In this document: positions 1 through 7,909 of the stretch, piece by piece
Layout of the letters: every line of letters starts with the position of its first letter
Position numbering within the stretch: position 1 is the stretch's first letter
Source: Bacteroides sp.
Lineage (GTDB): Bacteria; Bacteroidota; Bacteroidia; Bacteroidales; Bacteroidaceae
Length of the DNA: 64,000 bases
Reading direction: 5' to 3'
Assembly (NCBI GenBank): GCA_022648295.1
Contig: JALCME010000005.1
Span: 1-64,000, forward strand
The notes under the pieces: generated by a model
Databases searched by the model: none
What the model was told of the DNA's origin: nothing
Seen by the model: the letters and a program-made list of their open reading frames with translations, nothing else
Translations under genes and position numbers: made by a program

Positions 1-778
1 TCCCCCGAAGAGCCCACAACTGTGGGCTGGAGTTTTGCTTTAAGTATTCTGGTGTTTTTCCATGAGGATTGTGACAAAAGTATACGGTCAATCTTTGAAA
101 TCTCTTCTAATATTTGGCAGAGAGGCATTGTTGCGTAACTTTTGAGCTATCCGCAATAGCCAGGTATGTGATAATCGGGTAGTATGTAATTAAGGTTATC
201 CATCTGGGGTTTCATTATGATAATATTAAGGATTGACACGTCGTCTTCAAAATATCGGTTCGATATTGGGAATGAAAAAATGCATAACATAGAGAATTTA
301 TCGTATGGTTAATCGATTTTTTGACTAAAAAAGAAGCAGAACGCTCTATTTAATGTTCAAAACTGGGGATAAAGAACTCCTGAGAAATTTGCTCCCTGAC
401 AAATGGAAAAAGCAGAGCTAATGCGGAGACGCTTACGAATCTCACATGTTTTCTGCTCATTTTGCATAAATAGCTGTTATTTATTGATAATAAATATGTT
501 AAGTTCGTATTACTGTCAGTATATCGAAAAAAATAGTGACGGAAAAGGGACTTCCGTCACTTGCCGTCACGCTTGTCGTCACTCTATAACATGCTGATAT
601 ACAATAATATCATTACGCGAGTGACGAAGTGACGATAAATTCTGCAAAAACTCCAGGAAAGAGCTGGATTCAAGTCAGGGCACCGCTCAATAATTGAAGA
701 AATGCCTGTTGATGAAATTAGGTATAGACATAGGGCTTTGCAGGTGCCTTCAGTAGGCTTCTATTTGAATAAAGAGAA
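1..778. other. region without an intact gene, probably decayed DNA
   Basis: No frame carries a convincing gene: the longest readings are short, interrupted and unlike any family I recognise. Around 536-635 the pentamer GTCAC or its complement GTGAC recurs at least six times, and 577-584 (CGTCACTC) can pair with 619-626 (GAGTGACG). A plus-strand frame from 639 stays open across 660-780 and runs into the 3' end of the next gene. Its translation is protein-like (for example VDEIRYRHRALQVPSVGF), so it may be the tail of a lost gene. I cannot assign a family. Confidence 0.4.
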
Positions 779-1387
779 TTATAGCGTATCTTTAATATCT
801 TGTAATTCTACCAGTTTGTTGACTATGGCGTAGATGGTTAAACCGGCAGGAGAATGTATTTGTAGTTTTCGTGCAATATTTCTCCGATGAGTGATTACGG
901 TATGAATTGAAAGGAACAGCTGTTCTGCAATAGCTTTATTTGTCATGCCTTTCACGACACAGGTGATGATTTCTTTTTCTCTTTGGCTTAACGTGTCTTG
1001 TTCACTTTCTTCATCATCATCGGTACACAATAAGTGGTTTAGCTTCATTCCAATTGTTTCCTGGTCATCACAAATAGAAATATTTTCGTCGTATTCTTTT
1101 AATTGATTATTGTCTATTACTGAATATATTAATGAGACATACTTAGTTGTTGTCTTCTTGTTTTCTTCTTTGAATAATGATAAATTAAACCATCCTCCGA
1201 AAGTTGGATTGATAATAAGGATGTCGGGAGTATGTAGGTGAATATAGCTTTGTAGTGATTCAGGTGTTGGTATTTCAACTGGATGTATGTTAAAGTTAGG
1301 CAGTCGTTTTAATACAGCTATTATTCCGCTACGTATAATTACGGATGTTTCTGCGATAGCTATTTTTAGTGAAGAATTACTGCTCAT
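779..1387 (-). CDS. LuxR-family regulator with degenerate receiver domain
   Basis: This 202-residue protein has a C-terminal LuxR-type helix-turn-helix at about residues 133-195, with the usual LSQREKEIITCVVKGMTNK start and the SIHTVITHRRNIARKL recognition region. The N-terminal 120 residues resemble a response-regulator receiver, but the phosphoacceptor position is Asn60 (DILIINPTF where families have D), and only one acid (Glu13) of the acidic pocket remains. It is therefore probably controlled without phosphorylation by a kinase. The start ATG lies inside the 3' end of the upstream hemerythrin gene with an 11-base overlap, so the two are very likely co-translated. The target genes are unknown; a role in oxidative or nitrosative stress is inferred only from the partner. 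Confidence 0.85.
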   Translation of the reverse strand: MSSNSSLKIAIAETSVIIRSGIIAVLKRLPNFNIHPVEIPTPESLQSYIHLHTPDILIINPTFGGWFNLSLFKEENKKTTTKYVSLIYSVIDNNQLKEYDENISICDDQETIGMKLNHLLCTDDDEESEQDTLSQREKEIITCVVKGMTNKAIAEQLFLSIHTVITHRRNIARKLQIHSPAGLTIYAIVNKLVELQDIKDTL

Positions 1388-2081
1388 TTTTTTCTCTCCT
1401 TTCCAGTTGCATGACTGCGGGAATAAACATGTAATCTTCTACTAAACTATGTGAAGCTAAATCCTGCTCACAATTGAAAATATCAAATAATACAGCGTTC
1501 ATGCTGTTGCTATTTTCTTCTCCTGGATAGTATTTAATGATAATGTTTTTTAATTCTTTTAGTTTGGTATCTATCGGATCATGCCTGCTGGCAAAGGTCG
1601 CAATATTATATGTGCCGGACGTTTCTCCCTGAAGGAGGTTTTCTACATAAGTAAATACGGATTTATTTTCATACTCCATGTGGCGCCTTACTTCTTTTAC
1701 ATATTCATCAAAGAACTTTATAATAAGTAAAGCTACATTATCAGTGCCGGAATAGTCAATAGATTCAATTAGTTTTCTGCGAATTGCCGGTAGGCAAAAA
1801 TCAAGGAAATAAGTATGTGCTTGTTTTAAGTAATTCATTAGAGATGTAATGGAAAAAGCATTCTCATCTTCATTGTATGAATATTGTTCTTCGCTAATAA
1901 AGTTAGCTACGGCAAGAAAAGTCTGGCAATCAACTCCTTGTGCTTTGCAGACATCTTTTACGTTTCTGTCTCCAAAGCCAAGAGAAAGGCCGAAACGGCT
2001 CATCACCATTAATAGGGAGTAATTATCGCAAATGAGATCACTCATTTTGTCGGTAGCTTTATACTTATGTGGCTCATTCAT
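1377..2081 (-). CDS. hemerythrin-domain protein (ScdA/RIC-like)
   Basis: This 234-residue soluble protein has an N-terminal segment (about 12-55) resembling the ScdA/DUF542 domain and a helical hemerythrin-like domain from about residue 80. Likely di-iron ligands are His89, His134 with Glu138 (HMEYE), His167, and His211 with the nearby Glu/Asp (HSLVED). Members of the ScdA/RIC family help repair iron-sulfur centres or sense oxygen and nitric oxide. In the N-terminal domain the usual Cys-Cys of the GIDFCCGG motif is replaced (GLSLGFGD), so the classical family chemistry may differ. The gene leads a two-gene operon with the LuxR-type regulator. A partial copy of the blaI-side dyad lies just upstream at 2090-2105. 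Confidence 0.8.
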   Translation of the reverse strand: MNEPHKYKATDKMSDLICDNYSLLMVMSRFGLSLGFGDRNVKDVCKAQGVDCQTFLAVANFISEEQYSYNEDENAFSITSLMNYLKQAHTYFLDFCLPAIRRKLIESIDYSGTDNVALLIIKFFDEYVKEVRRHMEYENKSVFTYVENLLQGETSGTYNIATFASRHDPIDTKLKELKNIIIKYYPGEENSNSMNAVLFDIFNCEQDLASHSLVEDYMFIPAVMQLERREKNEQ

Positions 2082-2089
2082 TGTATATT

Positions 2090-2105
2090 CTATATTATAT
2101 TAGTT
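2090..2105 (-). promoter_or_regulatory. possible BlaI-like half operator
   Basis: Read on the minus strand, the sequence AACTAATATAATATAG shares the left half AACTAATATAAT with the dyad at 2175-2191. It sits 9 bases upstream of the hemerythrin-gene start. Only one half of the dyad is well conserved, so binding is speculative. Confidence 0.3.
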
Positions 2106-2174
2106 TGCAAAGTAAGGTCATTTTCGCGATAAATGCAATCACTATTTGTAGGTATTTTGTGTTTAGGCTTATTT

Positions 2175-2212
2175 AACTAATATAATTAGTTTGGAAACTA
2201 TATTATGTAGTT
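2175..2212 (+). promoter_or_regulatory. candidate BlaI operator pair
   Basis: Two 17-base dyads of the form AACTA-N7-TAGTT lie in tandem: AACTAATATAATTAGTT at 2175-2191 and AACTATATTATGTAGTT at 2196-2212. Their starts are exactly 21 bases apart, about two helical turns, on the same face of the DNA. They lie just upstream of the BlaI-family gene. Dimeric winged-helix repressors of this family bind short dyads at their own promoters, so autoregulation is a reasonable inference. No experiment is implied. Confidence 0.6.
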
Positions 2213-2235
2213 ATTTGCGTAAAAACAGAGAAAGA

Positions 2236-2598
2236 ATGAAAGGATTGACAGCTAAAGAAGAAGAAATTATGGGTTTCTTTTGGGAGAAAGGGCCCTTATT
2301 TGTAAAAGAGATGTTGGCTTTTTATGAAGAACCTAAGCCTCATTTCAATACATTGTCCACTATAGTCAGGGGGCTTGAAGAAAAAGGCTTTTTGACTCAT
2401 CGTGTATATGGGAATACATATCAGTATTATTCGTTGGTGAGTGAAGCGGAGTTCCGAAAAGGAACCTTAAAAAATGTGATAAGTAAATATTTCAATAATT
2501 CATTTTTAAATGTAGTATCTTCTTTGGTGAAGGAAGAAGACATTTCGTTGGATGAATTAAAGCAATTAATAGCTGAAGTAGAAAAAGGAAAAAAATAA
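2236..2598 (+). CDS. BlaI/MecI/CopY-family transcriptional repressor
   Basis: This 120-residue winged-helix protein begins MKGLTAKEEEIMGFFWEK, the standard opening of the BlaI/MecI family, followed by the recognition region FNTLSTIVRGLEEKGFLTH and a helical C-terminal dimerisation part. I chose the ATG at 2236, preceded by GAGAAAGA, over an in-frame TTG at 2191. The latter would place coding sequence over the operator-like dyads and add a tail foreign to the family. In this family the repressor is relieved when a partner M56 membrane protease (here at 4524) is triggered. The gene is first in a four-gene plus-strand cluster and probably represses its own operon. Confidence 0.9.
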   Translation: MKGLTAKEEEIMGFFWEKGPLFVKEMLAFYEEPKPHFNTLSTIVRGLEEKGFLTHRVYGNTYQYYSLVSEAEFRKGTLKNVISKYFNNSFLNVVSSLVKEEDISLDELKQLIAEVEKGKK

Positions 2599-2622
2599 AG
2601 AGATATTAAATGCAAAATCGAT

Positions 2623-4497
2623 ATGAAGAAAATAACATTAATCTGTTTCGTTCTAGTAACGGTTTGTTTGGGAATACAGGCCAAAGAGAAAATCTCGATG
2701 AAGCCTTATTTCGTAGCACGAAATACAGCAAAACTTGAAGTGGAAAAGGTGACTTTAACAAACAGTGCCACCATTATGGATATGAAAATATTCACTTCTT
2801 CCACTGACAAAGTACGCATTCAATCCACTGCTGCCTTGGTAGCTGGCGGAAAAAGCTATACGCTTAATAAAGCAGAGGGCATTACGACGACAGATTGGGC
2901 TAAGCCGGATGGAAAAGGCGAACTTTCGTTTAAACTCTATTTTAATCCATTACCTCTGGATACGAAAAGTTTTAATTTTATTGAAGGCCCTGAAGCTAGT
3001 GACTGGAGAATCTATGGTATTCAGTTGACTGGTAAACGTCCTTTGGTGAATATACCCGAGCATTTGAAAAATTATCAACCGGGTGAGGTGAAGCCTCTTC
3101 CTCAGCCCAAATTCAAGGCCGGTAATGCCATTCTAAGTGGTAAATTGTTGGGATACAATGATATGGTACTGGATATGTCGGTTCGTTATAAAGAATGGCT
3201 GCCGGTTAATAGTCAATCGAAAGAAGTGAAAGTAAATTCTGATGGAACGTTTCGTACTGAAGTTCCATTGCTTTGCCCTACTGGTGTATTGCTGAATATT
3301 GGTTCATTGAGTTATACGCTTTGTTTGCTTCCGGGAAAAGAGACGGTTGTAACTTTAAATCTTCCTGAAATATATATTCCACAGAGTCGTTGGTTTGAAA
3401 ATGAGGCTTCTGTTGGGAAGAGAATTTGGGTTGAAGGTGCTTTGGCTGCTTTTAACTCTGAACTTGTTGAGAAAAAGTATTCTTTGAGCCTTGTAGATGA
3501 TGCTATGGAACTATTTAAGAATGCGTATGGAAAGACTCCTGTGCAGTTTAAAGAATATGTATTGAAACTTTTAGATGATAAAATAGAAGCACTAAATACA
3601 GACCGGTCTCTTGATAGTACTTATCGTGCTTTTGTACGGTGGAATGTCGAGATGGATGCCTGGCGGATGATCTCAGGCTACAGAGGTATCTTAAGATATG
3701 CTCCGATGTTTGCAGGCGTGAAGAATGCACCGGCATTAACAGAGGATGAATTGAAGGTGGATAGTACTTATTATGATGATTTGTTAAAGTTTACAATTGT
3801 GCGTAATCCTTATGCAATGTATTGCTCTGATTATCCCTCTTTTGCTCTTAGTCAGGAAGTGATAGGAAAAGGGAAATTGCAACCGGATAGTTTTCTTACG
3901 GAATTTGTGAAGGCTGATGGTCTTGCAAAGCAGATGTGGAAGGACTATACAACAATGTCTACGGATCAGCAGAAAGAAGTTGATTCTTTCCAACAGGAAT
4001 ATTTTAAGAATATTCTAAATGATAAGAATAAGGAATTGCTGGCATCGCAAGCAAAGAATGCACTTAAAACCGGATATAAGATTTGTCAACTGGATACAGC
4101 TGTGACTGGTGATGGTTTATTAAAAGCTCTTGTAAGCCCATATAAGGGTAAGATTGTATTGGTTGATATGTGGGCTACATGGTGCGGTCCGTGCAAACGG
4201 GCGATGAAAGCTATTCTTCCTATGAAAGAAGAGCTAAAAGACAAAGATATTGTTTATGTCTATCTTGCCGGAGATAACTCTCCTGAAGGAGCATGGAAAA
4301 ATATGATTCCTGATATTCATGGTGACCATTATAGAGTAACTCAGAAACAGTGGAATGATTTTAGTGAGAAGATGAAAATTGAGGGTGTTCCTACTTATTT
4401 TGTTATAGATCGTGAAGGAGACATTTCTTATAGGGCAACGGGTTTTCCGGGAGTGGATAAAATGAAAGACGAATTAAATAAAGCGAACGATAAGTAG
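2623..4497 (+). CDS. exported TlpA-like thioredoxin-fold protein
   Basis: This 624-residue protein starts with a signal peptide (MKKITLICFVLVTVCLGIQA). Residues about 25-480 are a long extracytoplasmic region of unassigned fold, with some beta-rich character early and helices later. Residues about 485-624 are a TlpA/AhpC-type thioredoxin domain with the active site WCGPC (cysteines 521 and 524) and the cis-proline loop GVPTYF. It probably acts as a periplasmic disulfide reductase or sensor of redox state. It lies 24 bases after the blaI-like gene and 26 bases before the M56 gene, so one transcript is likely. Large thioredoxin proteins of this shape are common next to BlaI/M56 pairs in Bacteroidetes; substrates are unknown. 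Confidence 0.85.
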   Translation: MKKITLICFVLVTVCLGIQAKEKISMKPYFVARNTAKLEVEKVTLTNSATIMDMKIFTSSTDKVRIQSTAALVAGGKSYTLNKAEGITTTDWAKPDGKGELSFKLYFNPLPLDTKSFNFIEGPEASDWRIYGIQLTGKRPLVNIPEHLKNYQPGEVKPLPQPKFKAGNAILSGKLLGYNDMVLDMSVRYKEWLPVNSQSKEVKVNSDGTFRTEVPLLCPTGVLLNIGSLSYTLCLLPGKETVVTLNLPEIYIPQSRWFENEASVGKRIWVEGALAAFNSELVEKKYSLSLVDDAMELFKNAYGKTPVQFKEYVLKLLDDKIEALNTDRSLDSTYRAFVRWNVEMDAWRMISGYRGILRYAPMFAGVKNAPALTEDELKVDSTYYDDLLKFTIVRNPYAMYCSDYPSFALSQEVIGKGKLQPDSFLTEFVKADGLAKQMWKDYTTMSTDQQKEVDSFQQEYFKNILNDKNKELLASQAKNALKTGYKICQLDTAVTGDGLLKALVSPYKGKIVLVDMWATWCGPCKRAMKAILPMKEELKDKDIVYVYLAGDNSPEGAWKNMIPDIHGDHYRVTQKQWNDFSEKMKIEGVPTYFVIDREGDISYRATGFPGVDKMKDELNKANDK

Positions 4498-4523
4498 TTT
4501 CGAAATCTGAAAGGGGTAATTTT

Positions 4524-6422
4524 ATGGGAATCTTCTTCGCTTATATTTTAAAGTCATCAATCTGTTTGGCTGTCTTTTATCTGTTTTATAGATTGCTGCT
4601 GAGCAGAGAAACATTTCATCGTTTCAATCGGATGGCTTTGCTATGCATCTTATTGCTGGCTACCTTTTTGCCATTGGTTGAAGTGAGTTTGCCCCGGCAA
4701 GCAGAGATGCATAACACAGTAATGACTCTGGAACAATGGCTGTTATTGGCAGATACAATGAACTCGTCATCAGTATCGGCACTTTCGCCTGATTCAACCA
4801 TAACATGGATTCAAGTGGCTTTGTTTTTGTACTTGATAGGTTCCCTATTTATTGTTTTTTATAATAGCTCCTCTTTATTCCATTTAAGCAGATTGTTGAG
4901 TTCTGGCAAGAAATATAAGCTTGCGCTAAAAGATGGATCTTTAGTTTTATTCCCTTTTAAGAAAGGTGGTAATGCAAAAGCCATTTCTTGGGGAGAAACT
5001 AAAGTAATGCCTTCTATTGGGGATGTTCGGGCAACGCTCATTCTCCATGACTTAAATATTGCACCGTTTAGTTGGATGCACTTTATTGTGATTTCGCAGA
5101 AGGATTTAGAAGAAAGTGGAAAGGAAATCTTGATACATGAACTAGCTCACGTTAGATTTTGCCATTCTTGGGATTTGCTGATAGCCGATATCTGTATTTT
5201 TGTTCAATGGTTTAATCCCGCTTCTTGGTTGTTAAAGCATGAATTGCAGAGTATCCATGAATATGAAGCAGATGAGAGGGTCATTGAAGAGGGGGTGGAT
5301 GCGAAACAATACCAACTACTATTGATTAAAAAGGCAGTTGGAACAAGGCTTTATTCCATGGCAAATAATTTTAATCATAGTAAGCTAAAGAAGCGCATAA
5401 GCATGATGCTAAAAGAAAAGTCTGCCCCTTGGAATCGTCTGAAAGTGTTTTATCTTTTGCCGTTAATGGCTGTTATGCTGGTTGCTTTTTCTCGACCGGA
5501 GATTGCAGAGAAAGTTACAGAAGTCTCTGATACAAAGATTGGTGACTTAGCTAATTTGGTAGAAGCTCAGTTTTCAGCTAATTCCGCAGAAGCTCCGATA
5601 GAGAATCAAACCATAAAATCTGTGCCAATAGAAGCGCTTTCTGATACGGTAGCACAAATGCCGGAATTCCCTGGCGGAATGTCTTCTTTAATGAATTACT
5701 TTACAAACAACATGCGTTATCCTGAATCTGCAAAAAAATATAAAATACAGGGGAGGGTTGTCGTACAATTCATGGTGGATTCGAAGGGTAGAGTGAAGCA
5801 GGCGAAAGTATTGCGGTCTATGAATGAAGATATGGATGCCGAAGCTCTTCGCCTGGTAAATTCAATGCCTAGATGGAAGCCTGGAAGGGAGAAAGGAAAA
5901 GTAATGGATATGAAGCTCACTGTTCCTGTTGTATTTAAAATGAGTGAAGAAGAGCAAAATCATTCCGAGAAGATGACGGATGCGGGGGAAAGTGTTGTAG
6001 TACGGGATGCATTTAGTGGAACTCCACTTATTTTTGTTATTGATGATAAGGAAGTGAAAAGAGAAGAAATAGATAAATTAGACCCTGATAGAATAGAAAG
6101 TGTGAACGTCTTGAAAGGCGCTACTGCTATTGCGCAATATGGTGAGCGTGGTAAAAATGGAGTGGTGATATTAACTTTGAAAGGTAAAAAAGAAGTGGGT
6201 GATGTGATTGTTGAGGGTGTTGTGCAGGATGAACAAGGTGAGCCGGTTATTGGCGCCACAATACTCTTGAAAGGAACAAATATTGGGACGATTACTAACG
6301 TGAAAGGTCATTTTAAGATTCGTGCAACAGAGGGTATGCCATTGGTTGTTTCTTATATAAATATGAAGACTGTCGTTGTAAAAGCAGCATCCCAGATCGT
6401 TGTTACTCTAAAGGAAGAATAA
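4524..6422 (+). CDS. BlaR1/MecR1-like M56 membrane protease with TonB C-terminal domain
   Basis: This 632-residue protein has an N-terminal membrane region (helices near 5-25, 35-55 and 95-115) and the zinc motif HELAH at 205-209 with a downstream ESIHEYEADE-type third-ligand region, as in M56 sensor proteases. A further membrane helix lies near 310-325. After it come a TonB C-terminal-like domain (about 378-475, with PEFPGG, YPESAKKYKIQGRVVVQF and MPRWKPG), a short plug-like segment (about 497-553, with DRIESVNVLKGATA and YGERGKNGVVIL), and a carboxypeptidase-D regulatory-like beta domain (about 556-632). In known systems the M56 protease inactivates BlaI. The added domains suggest the sensor also reads or contacts the outer-membrane transport machinery; that part is inference. 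Confidence 0.85.
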   Translation: MGIFFAYILKSSICLAVFYLFYRLLLSRETFHRFNRMALLCILLLATFLPLVEVSLPRQAEMHNTVMTLEQWLLLADTMNSSSVSALSPDSTITWIQVALFLYLIGSLFIVFYNSSSLFHLSRLLSSGKKYKLALKDGSLVLFPFKKGGNAKAISWGETKVMPSIGDVRATLILHDLNIAPFSWMHFIVISQKDLEESGKEILIHELAHVRFCHSWDLLIADICIFVQWFNPASWLLKHELQSIHEYEADERVIEEGVDAKQYQLLLIKKAVGTRLYSMANNFNHSKLKKRISMMLKEKSAPWNRLKVFYLLPLMAVMLVAFSRPEIAEKVTEVSDTKIGDLANLVEAQFSANSAEAPIENQTIKSVPIEALSDTVAQMPEFPGGMSSLMNYFTNNMRYPESAKKYKIQGRVVVQFMVDSKGRVKQAKVLRSMNEDMDAEALRLVNSMPRWKPGREKGKVMDMKLTVPVVFKMSEEEQNHSEKMTDAGESVVVRDAFSGTPLIFVIDDKEVKREEIDKLDPDRIESVNVLKGATAIAQYGERGKNGVVILTLKGKKEVGDVIVEGVVQDEQGEPVIGATILLKGTNIGTITNVKGHFKIRATEGMPLVVSYINMKTVVVKAASQIVVTLKEE

Positions 6423-6443
6423 TGATTATGAAGGAAGTTCTTT

Positions 6444-6848
6444 TTGTCTTTTCCTGATTTTAAAGTCACTGATACAACAGGACGTATCTGGACTAAGGCT
6501 GATATTTTGGGTAAACCTTTTATTCTGAACTTTTGGCATATAGGTTGTGAGCCTTGTATCAGAGAAATGCCTGAGTTGAACGAATGGATGAAGATTTACC
6601 CACATGCGACTTATTTTGCCACCACATGGAATACAGCAGAGCAAATAAAGAAAATAGTAGAAAACCGTCCCTTTCTTTTCATTCATATTGTAGATGATCT
6701 TTTTTTCTTCAGCCAATTTAAGGTGCAAGTTACTCCTACTACCGTTTTGGTTGATAAAAAGGGTATTATCCGTTATTGGGAAGAAGGGGGAAGTACGGCT
6801 AAACGGCAGTATCTTTTGGACAAATTAAAAGAACTGGAGGCAGAATAA
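6444..6848 (+). CDS. TlpA-like thioredoxin-domain protein, TTG start or frameshifted
   Basis: This is a 134-residue thioredoxin-fold protein with the redox motif GCEPC, an opening DFKVTDTTGRIWTK typical of TlpA/ResA, and the cis-proline segment VTPTTVLVDKKG. There is no in-frame ATG near the N terminus. A TTG at 6444, seven bases after AAGGAAG, is the best available start and gives a cytoplasmic protein with no signal peptide. An out-of-frame ATG at 6428 opens MKEVLFVF and stops at 6457, so a lost signal peptide through a frameshift is also possible. It is the last gene of the blaI cluster. Confidence 0.75.
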   Translation: MSFPDFKVTDTTGRIWTKADILGKPFILNFWHIGCEPCIREMPELNEWMKIYPHATYFATTWNTAEQIKKIVENRPFLFIHIVDDLFFFSQFKVQVTPTTVLVDKKGIIRYWEEGGSTAKRQYLLDKLKELEAE

Positions 6849-6870
6849 AATACCTTAATTTTTCTATAAC

Positions 6871-6904
6871 TTTGCATTCTTAAACAAATTTATAAGTATC
6901 TTTG
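6871..6904 (+). promoter_or_regulatory. Bacteroidetes-type promoter for the zeta-toxin-like gene
   Basis: A -33-like TTTG at 6871-6874 is followed after 22 bases by the -7 box TATCTTTG at 6897-6904, which fits TAnnTTTG exactly. Transcription would begin near 6911, 18 bases before the ATG at 6929. This separates the kinase pair from the blaI cluster. Confidence 0.6.
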
Positions 6905-6928
6905 CCCACTATAACTCAGGAAAATGAA

Positions 6929-7504
6929 ATGAAACAACTCTATATTATAGCGGGATGTAACGGGGCAGGAAAGACAACTGCGTCCTATACTGTACTTCCC
7001 GAAATATTGGAGTGCCATGAATTTGTCAACGCAGACGAGATAGCTAAAGGGCTTTCTCCTTTCAATCCATCAAGTGTGGCGATTGAAGCGGGGAGACTAA
7101 TGTTAAAGCGTATAAACGAGTTATTATTAGCGGGTGTTGATTTCTCTGTTGAAACGACGTTATCAACAAAATCTTATACTCGTTTGGTACAGAGCGCACA
7201 GCGTTTAGGCTACCGGGTTAATTTGATTTATTTTTGGCTTAATTCATTGGAATTGGCTGTGAGTAGAGTTGCCCAACGTGTAGCGAATGGCGGGCATGAT
7301 ATTCCCAGAAATGTAATTTACCGTCGTTATCAGGCTGGCTTAGATAATCTATTTAGTATTTATATGTCGTGTGTGGATTATTGGATGTTGGCTGATAATA
7401 GTAATTCTCCGAGGATTATTGTGGCAGAAGGTGGTGTGAATCTGAAATCAAAGATATATGATGAAAAACTTTTTAATGAAATAAAAGAGCATGCAACAGA
7501 CTGA
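6929..7504 (+). CDS. zeta-toxin-family P-loop kinase
   Basis: This 191-residue protein opens MKQLYIIAGCNGAGKTT, a Walker A motif, followed by FVNADEIAKGLSPFNP, where zeta-type kinases carry their substrate-binding Asp. It also has DFSVETTLSTKSY, RVAQRVANGGHDIP and the RRY region typical of the family. Zeta toxins phosphorylate UDP-N-acetylglucosamine and block wall synthesis, but many chromosomal relatives have unknown substrates. The start at 6929 is chosen because the only earlier in-frame start is a TTG inside the promoter box. The stop overlaps the next small gene by 14 bases, so the two are translationally linked. Toxin activity is not shown by sequence alone. Confidence 0.8.
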   Translation: MKQLYIIAGCNGAGKTTASYTVLPEILECHEFVNADEIAKGLSPFNPSSVAIEAGRLMLKRINELLLAGVDFSVETTLSTKSYTRLVQSAQRLGYRVNLIYFWLNSLELAVSRVAQRVANGGHDIPRNVIYRRYQAGLDNLFSIYMSCVDYWMLADNSNSPRIIVAEGGVNLKSKIYDEKLFNEIKEHATD

Positions 7505-7700
7505 AGAAATAATAGAGCTTAGTAATAAGTTACATTGGGGGTTGGAAGTAGCAGAACAGAAGCTATTGGAAGAAACAGCTGCCCGTAACGGCTCTCTCTG
7601 TTTAGGTACTCCAGATGGAAAAGTTGTCTCTGTACCGGCTAAAGAACTTCTGAAACAACGTAAGCGTTCATATTCAAGGCATTGTGCTGCTATTAAATAG
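7491..7700 (+). CDS. small partner protein of the zeta-like kinase
   Basis: This 69-residue protein is acidic and helical in its first half (TEEIIELSNKLHWGLEVAEQ) and basic at its C terminus (KELLKQRKRSYSRH). I recognise no named domain. The 14-base overlap with the zeta-like gene makes a shared mRNA nearly certain, so an antitoxin or accessory role is a natural guess. In classical epsilon-zeta systems the antitoxin precedes the toxin; here the small gene follows it. The segment GTPDGKVVSVPAKELL could be a short beta hairpin plus helix. Confidence 0.65.
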   Translation: MQQTEEIIELSNKLHWGLEVAEQKLLEETAARNGSLCLGTPDGKVVSVPAKELLKQRKRSYSRHCAAIK

Positions 7701-7909
7701 AATGTTTTTTCGTTTACATATCAAAACTGTATGGATAATGTTACTTCCTGCAGTTTAAGTTACTCAATAGCGGTGGGTCGTTACCGCGGGGTGTATTTTG
7801 TTTTTATTGCTATGTCAATTAGCCTGACATTATAAAACTGCTTTTTGTCTTACTCCTCGGATTTAGTTTAAGGCTATCTGACAAAACATAATTTCAAATT
7901 TGGCAGATT

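Noticed and set aside
403..597. A 64-codon open frame near the left edge
   Set aside because: Low complexity, no family features, no promoter or ribosome site, and it lies in apparently decayed DNA.
2191..2235. An upstream TTG start for the blaI-like gene
   Set aside because: It would place coding sequence over the operator-like dyads and add an N-terminal extension not seen in the family.
6426..6728. A 100-codon minus-strand frame
   Set aside because: It lies antisense to the small thioredoxin gene, which has clear motifs; the minus-strand translation has none.
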